In this document: piece after piece, positions 57,184-64,000 of the stretch | Position numbering within the stretch: position 1 is the first letter of the stretch | Layout of the letters: each line of letters starts with the position of its first letter | Source: Palleronia abyssalis | Lineage (GTDB): Bacteria > Pseudomonadota > Alphaproteobacteria > Rhodobacterales > Rhodobacteraceae | Reading direction: 5' to 3' | Length of the DNA: 64,000 bases | NCBI RefSeq assembly: GCF_900302445.1 | Contig: NZ_ONZF01000002.1 | Coordinates: 186,001 to 250,000, forward strand | Made by a program: the position numbers and the translations under genes | The notes under the pieces: generated by a model | Told to the model about the DNA's origin: nothing | The model's input: the letters and a program-made list of their open reading frames with translations, nothing else | Database searches by the model: none

Positions 57184-58095
57184 ATGAGCGACGACCGGAT
57201 CCTGCGCCTGTATTACCACCGCCAGCTTCTTGCCCGCGCGCGGGCGCGGGAGCATAATTTCACCAACAGGCTGGAGACTGCGATAAAGGATCGGGGGTTC
57301 CGACTGCGACTGCTCGAGGATACGGCGCCCGCGCGGATGCGCAGCCTGGGCAAGCCCGGCTACAGCCTGTTTCACATGCAGGACCCACTGGCGCTAAACC
57401 AGTTATCGTTGCGACTGGCCTACCTCTATCCGTTCTGGCGGATCGAAAAGACGAACGAACGGTGGGAGTTCGACGTCGCCCGCGCCCGGTTCGATCCAAG
57501 AGAAATCGATCCAAAAGCGGCGGCCGATTTCGCCCGACGACGGCGGGGAACGCATCTGAAAGGGGCGGTGCCCGGCGGCGGAGAAGTCATCTATATCGCG
57601 CTGCAGGCCCGCCTGACCGAACAGCGGTCGTTCCAATGCATGACCCCCCTCGACATGGTGGGCGAGACGCTGGCCCAGACCGGAGCAGGCCCCGTGGTCG
57701 CCGCGTTGCACCCCAAGGTCACCTATTCGGACGCCGAACTGGCCCCCCTTCGTGCCTTGGCCGAGCTGAATCCCCGCCTGACGATCCGCACCGGCGGGAT
57801 GGAGGAGCTTCTTCCCCGGGCACGGATGGTGGTGACGCAGAACTCTTCCGTGGCCCTGATGGGGTACCTGCTGCACAAACCGGCCGTGCTGTTCGGGCGG
57901 ATCGACTTTCAGCATATTGCGGCGAATGTGCAGGATCTGGGTGTGGCCGAAGCTTTCCGATACGCGGCGCAGGCCCAACCCGATTACGAGCGGTACCTCT
58001 ACTGGTTCCTGAAAGAGATGGCGATCGACGCGGCCGGACCCGACGCCGAGGGGCAGATCATCTCGGCCATGCGCCGTGGTGGCTGGGCGATATGA
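57184..58095 (+). CDS. Putative capsule/Kdo-type glycosyltransferase-like protein
   Basis: 303 aa. No signal peptide. The C-terminal half carries [31 protein letters not shown], which resembles the nucleotide-binding end of the KpsC/KpsS (capsule beta-Kdo transferase) type, where a V-x-N-S-x-x-G-x-E/L-A/G-L pattern precedes KP. Upstream [16 protein letters not shown] and [14 protein letters not shown] fit the same fold. No capsule genes surround it, so the role is unclear. Divergent from hslV (108 bp apart). Confidence 0.5.
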   Translation: MSDDRILRLYYHRQLLARARAREHNFTNRLETAIKDRGFRLRLLEDTAPARMRSLGKPGYSLFHMQDPLALNQLSLRLAYLYPFWRIEKTNERWEFDVARARFDPREIDPKAAADFARRRRGTHLKGAVPGGGEVIYIALQARLTEQRSFQCMTPLDMVGETLAQTGAGPVVAALHPKVTYSDAELAPLRALAELNPRLTIRTGGMEELLPRARMVVTQNSSVALMGYLLHKPAVLFGRIDFQHIAANVQDLGVAEAFRYAAQAQPDYERYLYWFLKEMAIDAAGPDAEGQIISAMRRGGWAI

Positions 58096-58119
58096 AAAAG
58101 GCGCCCGCATCGGGGCGCC
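58094..58119 (-). terminator. Rho-independent terminator for trxA
   Basis: GGCGCCC (58100-58106) pairs perfectly with GGGCGCC (58113-58119), loop of 6 nt, with an A-run at 58095-58099 that is a U-tract on the minus strand, immediately downstream of trxA. Confidence 0.75.
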
Positions 58120-58145
58120 CTATCCAATCGGTCATGCGAAGAAGA

Positions 58146-58466
58146 TCAGATCTCTTCCTTGATCCAGCTTTCCAGCGACGCTTTCGGCGCAGCGCCGATC
58201 TTGTTCGACACGACTTCGCCGTTCTTGAACAGGAACAGCGCAGGGATCCCGCGAACGCCCATCTGGGCGGGGGAATTCGGGTTCTCGTCCACGTTGACCT
58301 TCACGATCTTGACCTTGCCCTCCATCTCGGTCGAGATCTCCTCGAGCGCGGGGCCGATCTGCTTGCAGGGGCCGCACCACTCGGCCCAGAAATCCACGAC
58401 AACGGGGATATCGGACTGGCGGACTTCGGCGTCGAACGTGTCGTCCGTGACGGCGACGGTGGACAT
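58146..58466 (-). CDS. trxA: Thioredoxin 1
   Basis: 106 aa. Active-site WCGPCK (about residues 30-35), the cis-proline GIPALFLF, and the family end [10 protein letters not shown]. General cytoplasmic disulfide reductase. Follows addA by 60 bp; own terminator downstream. Confidence 0.97.
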   Translation of the reverse strand: MSTVAVTDDTFDAEVRQSDIPVVVDFWAEWCGPCKQIGPALEEISTEMEGKVKIVKVNVDENPNSPAQMGVRGIPALFLFKNGEVVSNKIGAAPKASLESWIKEEI

Positions 58467-58526
58467 GGTAATTCTCCTGGAAATTGGGGCGTCAGGCGGA
58501 AGAGGTAAGGACGCCTTTGAAACCCG

Positions 58527-61500
58527 TCAAGCCAGCGCCTGCGCGAAGGCGTTGTGCACAAGCTCAGGATCCAGCGGCATCAAGCGCGGCCCCCATGTCC
58601 ACAGGATGGCCGTTTCCACCGTTCGCCCGGGATAGATTTGCCCAAGCGCATGGGCATAGGCCCCCATCTGCCGAAGGATCCCGTCGGGGACACCATCTGC
58701 GGTTTCGGGGACCTGCCGGTTCGATTTGTAGTCGACTGCCAGCACATGGTCAGATGTCACGATCAGGCGATCCACGGTCCCGGCGATCCGTCCGCCCGAG
58801 GGCAAAGACGCCACAAGGTCCACCTCCAGAAGGGCGGGTTTGGACAGCAGATCGGCCAGTTCCGGCGCGGTCAGGACGCCGCGCGCTTCTGCCAGCAGAT
58901 CTTCTAGATCTGCCTCTGACACGGCGTCGGCGGCCAGAAGTCGGGGCGTTAGAATCTCCCATTCATCGGGGCGATCGGGGGGCAAATGCTCCAGAAGAAG
59001 ATGGATCCGTGTGCCGCGTGTCATCGCGTCGTCGGGGTCTTCTTCTGGATTTAGCTCGCCGGGCAGGGCCTTCGAACCGCCCAGGTCGGACGGCGAAAGC
59101 AACGGCGCGTCTTCCACAACAGGCGGGGGGCTTTCGTCGAACCACGCATCCAGCGCGGGGTTCGAGTCGCGCAGCGGCGTTTCGGGCACGACCAGCTCCA
59201 ACCCCTCCCAATCGCCGTTGGAAAACCGCTTGGCGCCTTCGGGGCTGTCGAGCGGTTGGAACGACAGGGCCGACAGACCGTCGGTGATCTTTTCGTACCA
59301 GGTTCCCTTCGGCCTGTCGGTGCCGGCCGCGCAGACGATCAGCCAGTTCTCGGCCCGTGTCATTGCGACATAAAGAAGTCGGTCCCGCTCCTCCTCGGCC
59401 GCCTGGTCCAGCGCCGCGCAGACGGGATCCAGCGCGGCGGGCCGCGCGTCCTTCGCGGGCTTCCAGATCACGGGGCCGTCTTCGGTCTTCAGCAGGCGGC
59501 GCTGGTCGTTCTGGGGCTTCTTCGTGGTGTCGGCCAGAACGACGATGGGTGCTTCCAACCCTTTCGCCCCGTGAACCGTCATCACCCGCAGCCGCTTGCC
59601 GCCGCCTTCGGCCTGTCGCTTGATCGTCACCTCCTCGGCATCGAACCAGGCCAGGAACCCGGTCAGCGACGGAACGTCCGTCCGCTCATACGCCAGGGCC
59701 TGCGATAGAAGCGCGTCGATGGCGTCTTCAGATTCCATGCCCAGCCGCCCCAGCAGCTTCTCGCGCCCCCGGTGACGCAGAAGCAGCCGGTCGATCAGTT
59801 CGAACGGGCGCAGGAAATCGGCCTGCGCCTGCATGTCCTCGATCACCGTCATGACGTTGCGATGATCGCTCTCGCGCAGCCGTTGCCAAAGATACCCATG
59901 CCGGCCATGCGCTAGATCATAGAGTTGCCCCTCGCCCAGTCCAAACAGCGGCGAGCGCAGCGCCTCGGCCAGCGACAGGTCGTCTTCGGGCAGGGCAAGG
60001 AAGCGCAGGAAGGACAGGATGTCCTTGACCGCCAGATCATCCTCGAGCTTCAGGACATCGGCCCCCGCAATATCGAGGCCCTGCGCCTTACAAGCCCGGA
60101 TCAGGGGGTGGAACACGCCGGACCGGCTGCGCACCAGGATCAGGAAATCCCCCGCATGGACAGGCCGCCGCGTCCCGGGGGCGTCCTTGTCGGGGATCGT
60201 CTCGCCACGGTCGATCATCGCGGCGATCTCGCGCGCGATCTGACGCGACAGCTTGGCGATAGCGCCTTCAGGATCGGGCAGGTCCACCGGATCATCCCAT
60301 GCAGGCGGGTCCGTCTTCTCGTCGGCTTCGGTCATCGGCCAAAGGTCGACCCGGCCGGGCAGCGTATCGCGGAAGGCGAAATGCTCAACCTCGCCGCCCA
60401 GCCCCGCGGCGAAAACGGCGTCCACCGCCGATAGGACCGACGGCGACGAGCGGAACGAATGCTGTAATTCCAGCCGTTGCAAGGCGTCCGGCCCCAGCCG
60501 CGCGTCGAAATGGGCGTGCATCCGGTCGAACTCTTCGGGGTCCGCGCCCTGGAACGAATAGATCGACTGCTTCTTGTCGCCCACGACGAAGATCGTCCGC
60601 TCCCCCGGCGCGCGGGCCCCGTGCCCGGCGGCGAATTCGTCGGCCAGGGCCTGGATCACTGCCCATTGCGTGGGGCTGGTATCCTGCGCCTCGTCCACCA
60701 GAATGTGATCGATCCCCCCGTCTAGGCGATAGAGGATCCATTCCGCCACATCCTTGCGGGTCAACAGATCCCGCGCGCCCAGGACCAGGTCGTCGAAGTC
60801 GAGCCAACCGCGCGCCTGTTTCCTTGCCGCATATCGGGCGAGGAACGCGTGCGCGAAGGCGTTCATTGTCAAGGACTTGTCCAGAACCTCCACGCCCAGC
60901 CGGATCGTCCGGGCGGCGGCAACACGCTCCATCAGCTCGTCCAGGGGGTCGCACTCGGCGTCCAGCATCTCGCGCGCGGCCTTGCCGGGGAACTTGCCGA
61001 TCTTCGGGCCGAAGGGGTCCTTGGCGCTGCCGCCGAACAGAAGCTCGGACTCGAGCGCGATCAGATCGTCCTGCGTGAACGGCGCGCGCAGATCGGCGAA
61101 GATAGGGGCCTTGCCCTGATCGGTCTTCGTCCCTTGCGCCATGCAGCTCGACACCCGCGTGAACAGGACTTCGATCCCCGGCGTGAACACCTGGTTCAGC
61201 AGATCCTCGGTCCGGTCCCCGGGGGCCAGCCCGATGGCGTCGCGCAGCGCGTCCTCGTCTACCTCGGTCAGGGCATCGCGCGCGCCAGTGATCTCGGCGG
61301 ACAGGGTGTCGATCGTCGGGCAGATCGCGGCCATCCGGCGATAGAGGTCGGGTTGCTCTTGGGCCAGATCCTCCAGGCAATCTGCCCGCAGTTGCGCGGC
61401 TGCCCGGTCGTCCATCTCGGTAAAGCGGGGAGAGACCTGTGCCTCCAGCGGGAAGCGGCGCAGAAGCACCGCGCAGAACGAGTGGATGGTCTGGATCCTC

Positions 61501-61841
61501 AGCCCGCCGGGCGTCTCGATCGCCTGCGCGAACAGGCGCCGCGCGCGGGGCAGGTCGGACGCGCCGGGGCTTTCGCCAAGGTCGGACAGAGCGTCGATCA
61601 ACGCATCGTCAGGCATCATCGCCCAGCGCCCCAGCGTGCGGAACAGGCGGTTCTGCATCTCGCTGGCGGCGGCCTTGGTGTAGGTCAGGCACAGGATGTT
61701 CTGCGGCTGCACCCCCGCCAGCAGAAGCCGAGCGACGCGGTCGGTCAGCACCCGCGTCTTGCCGGACCCGGCATTTGCCGACAGCCAGGTGGAGCGGTCG
61801 GGCCGCGCGGCGGCGATCTGTCTGCGGCTGGCCTCGTTCAT
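58527..61841 (-). CDS. addA: AddA helicase-nuclease subunit
   Basis: 1104 aa from the ATG at 61839-61841, overlapping the addB stop (ATGA). UvrD-type helicase: Walker A SANAGSGKTRVLTDRV, LTYTKAAASEM, DEAQDTSPTQWAVIQ, VGDKKQSIYSFQGADP, VMTVHGAKGLEAPIVV, and YVAMTRAENWLIV. C-terminal RecB-type nuclease with VLAVDYKSNRQVP. Processes double-strand ends with AddB. Confidence 0.96.
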   Translation of the reverse strand: MNEASRRQIAAARPDRSTWLSANAGSGKTRVLTDRVARLLLAGVQPQNILCLTYTKAAASEMQNRLFRTLGRWAMMPDDALIDALSDLGESPGASDLPRARRLFAQAIETPGGLRIQTIHSFCAVLLRRFPLEAQVSPRFTEMDDRAAAQLRADCLEDLAQEQPDLYRRMAAICPTIDTLSAEITGARDALTEVDEDALRDAIGLAPGDRTEDLLNQVFTPGIEVLFTRVSSCMAQGTKTDQGKAPIFADLRAPFTQDDLIALESELLFGGSAKDPFGPKIGKFPGKAAREMLDAECDPLDELMERVAAARTIRLGVEVLDKSLTMNAFAHAFLARYAARKQARGWLDFDDLVLGARDLLTRKDVAEWILYRLDGGIDHILVDEAQDTSPTQWAVIQALADEFAAGHGARAPGERTIFVVGDKKQSIYSFQGADPEEFDRMHAHFDARLGPDALQRLELQHSFRSSPSVLSAVDAVFAAGLGGEVEHFAFRDTLPGRVDLWPMTEADEKTDPPAWDDPVDLPDPEGAIAKLSRQIAREIAAMIDRGETIPDKDAPGTRRPVHAGDFLILVRSRSGVFHPLIRACKAQGLDIAGADVLKLEDDLAVKDILSFLRFLALPEDDLSLAEALRSPLFGLGEGQLYDLAHGRHGYLWQRLRESDHRNVMTVIEDMQAQADFLRPFELIDRLLLRHRGREKLLGRLGMESEDAIDALLSQALAYERTDVPSLTGFLAWFDAEEVTIKRQAEGGGKRLRVMTVHGAKGLEAPIVVLADTTKKPQNDQRRLLKTEDGPVIWKPAKDARPAALDPVCAALDQAAEEERDRLLYVAMTRAENWLIVCAAGTDRPKGTWYEKITDGLSALSFQPLDSPEGAKRFSNGDWEGLELVVPETPLRDSNPALDAWFDESPPPVVEDAPLLSPSDLGGSKALPGELNPEEDPDDAMTRGTRIHLLLEHLPPDRPDEWEILTPRLLAADAVSEADLEDLLAEARGVLTAPELADLLSKPALLEVDLVASLPSGGRIAGTVDRLIVTSDHVLAVDYKSNRQVPETADGVPDGILRQMGAYAHALGQIYPGRTVETAILWTWGPRLMPLDPELVHNAFAQALA

Positions 61842-64000
61842 CCGACATCCTCGGGGATTGCGTCGTCGTCCAGCGTCCATTCCCCGAACCGGGCCAGATG
61901 CGCATGGTCCGACCGATCCAGCATGGATTGCATCGCCCGCAACGCCGTATACCCCCGCTCGCGCGAGCGGTACCGCATCAGCAAGGCCTGCAACATCGCC
62001 AGTACCGCATCCGGATCCAGCGTCTCGTCCCCGGGCTCACGTAGGGTATGCTGCGTTTCCTTCGGGGTGCTGCCAAGCCCGATATGGCTAACGCGGGCGA
62101 CTTCGGCGGGCTCGACCCCCTCGAACGCGCCGGCCTCGGCCATCACCGCCTCGAGCATCAGTTGCTTGTCGAAGTAGAGAAGCTGGTCTTTCGATGGCAG
62201 GGCACCGGTCTTGTAGTCGATCACCACCAGCCGACCGTCGGGCAATCTGTCGATCCGGTCGGCGGTGCCCGTCAGGGTGAAACCGGAGCCCGGAACCTCG
62301 AACCGGCCGCCCTTTTCTGGCTCCAATGGGACGGCCTGGGCCTGGCGCTGCCGTTCGCCCTCCAGAAACCAGTCGGCGAAGCCGTCCACGTGGGCCAACC
62401 ACGCCAGTCGCGCACTTTGCCACGGCACAAGGGCCAAAACTTCGTCCGCAATGCGCAAAAGCGCCGGCCGCGCTTCGGGGCTTGCGGGGTCGTGCCCTTC
62501 GCGAAGCCAGCGCTCCAGGATCTCATGCAGCGCGGTGCCCCGCAGAAGCGCGTCCGGTTCGGGCCGCAGCGGGGCAAGGCGCGACAGGCTCAGAACCTTG
62601 CCCGCATAGATCGCATAAGGATCGCGGACCAGCGTCTGGATTTGCGTGACAGACAACCGGTTCGGGCGCGCCTCGACCGGTGGGCGGGGCGAGGGGCGGC
62701 GGGCAGGCTCGGCCAGGATCACGCGATCCGCGGCCAATCGGGCCTGATGCAGCCACCGGTCGCCGCGGGCGCGCATGGCGGCCAGCGCGTCGGGGCCGCC
62801 GGTGTCGGACAACCCGCCCAGAAGGTTCGTCAGTCGGTTCAGCCAGCGCGACATGACAGTCTCGGCCTCGGCATCGCGGCGGGCGCGGCTGAACACGACC
62901 TCGGGTGCGCAGGCCGCCTGTTGGAAGTCATGCGCGGCCAGCCCGATCCGCCGTTCGGGCAGCAGAAGGCCCAGCCGGTGCCGCATTTCCCGGTTCAGCC
63001 ACGGATCCGGGGCGGGGGGCTCGGGCCACGTTCCTTCGGACAGGCCGGCGAGTATCACCAGATCGGCCCCCTGAACCCGGGCTTCCAGCGTTCCCCAGAT
63101 CATCACGTCAGGCCGGGCGGTGTCGGGGCGGCGGACTTCCCCGGCGGTCAGGATTGTTTCGACCAGGGCGCTGTATTCGGGGGGAGAGATGGCATCGCCG
63201 AACGCGGCCTCGGCCAGAAGCCCGTCCATCGCCAGTTTGGCCGAGCGCCCGGGTGCTTCCTCCCACAGCGCGGGGGCAAAGGCCTCGGTCGCTTTTATGT
63301 GGTGGCCGGCCATGTCGTCCAGCGGGCCATGGCCGATGGCGGCAAGCCTGTCGATGAGGTCCCCGGCCCATGCGGCCCACTCCGTTGCCCCATCGTCCTT
63401 GGTCTGCCCCTCGGCCCATGCCGCAAGAACTGTGCTGCCAACTTCGGGCGTGCCGTTCTTGCGCAGCCAAAGGTCCAGACGTCTTGCGCGCAGAAGATGC
63501 ATGTTCCGGTCCCCTTCGGGCGCGACAAGCGGATGTTTCAGCAGCGCAAGCACATCCTCGGGGCCGGGCAACGCACCGACCAGCGCCGCCGTCTGGCGCA
63601 GAAGCCGTCCCGGCGCGGTCAGGTGCAGCGGCAGGCCCGCGCTGTCATCCGCCTCGATCCCCCAGCGGTCAAGCGCGGCCTGCACGCGCCGGGTCAGCAT
63701 CCGGTCGGGAGAGATCAGCGCAGCGCGCTTGCCGCCGTCGATGGCGCGTCGCAGGCACAGGGCGATGGCGGCCGCTTCCTCGACCGGATCGGCGGCCTCG
63801 ATCAGGGACAAGCCGTCGGTCGCCCGGTGCATGTCGCCAAGCGACGGCCCGTCCCGCATCCACTGGTCGGTCACGGGCGCGGGGCGCAACGCCATGGACA
63901 GAAGCGCGGCGCGTTCCGGGACCGGGGCGCAGCCGGTCCACGTGGGCAAGTCGGCGGGATCGAGGTCCAGCGCCCGGGCGATCTTGGCGAAACGGTATTG
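61838..64000 (-). CDS. addB: AddB subunit of double-strand break repair helicase-nuclease (partial)
   Basis: The C-terminal 720 residues; the frame stays open to the window edge, so the N-terminus lies beyond it. Features: ALISPDRMLTRRVQAALDRWG, the AADLVILAGLSEGTWPE-like block, and a C-terminal PD-(D/E)XK nuclease with RLVVIDYKTGALP near the end. A TTG at 63947-63949 is not the start because the preceding 17 codons remain in frame. Coupled to addA by ATGA. Confidence 0.94.
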   Translation of the reverse strand, partial: QYRFAKIARALDLDPADLPTWTGCAPVPERAALLSMALRPAPVTDQWMRDGPSLGDMHRATDGLSLIEAADPVEEAAAIALCLRRAIDGGKRAALISPDRMLTRRVQAALDRWGIEADDSAGLPLHLTAPGRLLRQTAALVGALPGPEDVLALLKHPLVAPEGDRNMHLLRARRLDLWLRKNGTPEVGSTVLAAWAEGQTKDDGATEWAAWAGDLIDRLAAIGHGPLDDMAGHHIKATEAFAPALWEEAPGRSAKLAMDGLLAEAAFGDAISPPEYSALVETILTAGEVRRPDTARPDVMIWGTLEARVQGADLVILAGLSEGTWPEPPAPDPWLNREMRHRLGLLLPERRIGLAAHDFQQAACAPEVVFSRARRDAEAETVMSRWLNRLTNLLGGLSDTGGPDALAAMRARGDRWLHQARLAADRVILAEPARRPSPRPPVEARPNRLSVTQIQTLVRDPYAIYAGKVLSLSRLAPLRPEPDALLRGTALHEILERWLREGHDPASPEARPALLRIADEVLALVPWQSARLAWLAHVDGFADWFLEGERQRQAQAVPLEPEKGGRFEVPGSGFTLTGTADRIDRLPDGRLVVIDYKTGALPSKDQLLYFDKQLMLEAVMAEAGAFEGVEPAEVARVSHIGLGSTPKETQHTLREPGDETLDPDAVLAMLQALLMRYRSRERGYTALRAMQSMLDRSDHAHLARFGEWTLDDDAIPEDVG

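Noticed and set aside
1-64000. Mobile elements, CRISPR arrays, toxin-antitoxin or defence systems
   Set aside because: I found no transposase, integrase, repeat-spacer pattern or known defence domain; gene content is housekeeping throughout.

Overview
The window looks like a chromosomal segment of an alphaproteobacterium of the Rhodobacteraceae (Roseobacter-group) type. I infer this from the GC-rich, densely packed genes, from gene orders typical of that family (rimP-nusA-ylxR-infB; hrcA-grpE divergent from rph-rdgB-hemW; rho-mnmE-mnmG-rsmG-parA-parB; maf-aroE-coaE-dnaQ-secB; addB-addA-trxA), from HemJ rather than HemG as protoporphyrinogen oxidase, and from CtrA-type TTAA-N7-TTAA motifs. I see no rRNA, tRNA, insertion sequence, phage, CRISPR or defence island. 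This is core chromosome, not an accessory region.

Layout. 1-2.9 kb: rimP-nusA-ylxR-infB operon on the minus strand. 3-8.7 kb: pip, ubiG, nitrilase-like gene, grxC, comF, an NDUFAF5-like methyltransferase and hemH. 8.7-11.1 kb: small envelope genes, including two L,D-transpeptidase-fold proteins and a CAP-domain lipoprotein. 11.2-16.1 kb: a RumA/RlmD-type RNA methyltransferase behind two tandem ABC exporter half-transporters. 16.1-19.4 kb: cca, two Nudix hydrolases and hslO. 19.4-21.1 kb: an RbaY-like response regulator/PP2C phosphatase divergent from an HPt protein, with CtrA motifs between them. 21-36 kb: metabolic and housekeeping genes (ilvA, argG, htpX, msrA, mutS, ppa, maeB, aminotransferase). 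36-40 kb: grpE-hrcA facing rph-rdgB-hemW. 40-47.4 kb: a minus-strand operon hemJ/rho/mnmE/mnmG/rsmG/parA/parB with two perfect parS sites. 47.44-47.81 kb: the only gene-free stretch above 300 bp, carrying the hallmarks of the chromosomal replication origin. 47.8-58.5 kb: maf-aroE-coaE-dnaQ, secB, fxsA, a Tim44-like gene, mltA, smr, an MFS transporter, hslVU and trxA. 58.5-64 kb: addA and most of addB.

How it fits together. The likely oriC lies between hemJ and maf. Transcription runs outward from it on both sides, as expected for leading-strand genes. The parS sites and parAB lie 3-7 kb away, so origin firing and segregation functions are physically clustered. A CtrA-type motif sits at the hemJ edge of oriC, and two more lie in the rbaY/HPt promoter, which suggests (not proven) a common CtrA-type regulatory input.

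I found no convincing undescribed multi-gene system. The best leads are the CtrA motifs at oriC and at rbaY/HPt, the parS sites embedded in coding starts, an apparently exported short-chain dehydrogenase, a terminator hairpin inside the likely rimP leader, and an unusually consistent overlap of convergent stop codons.
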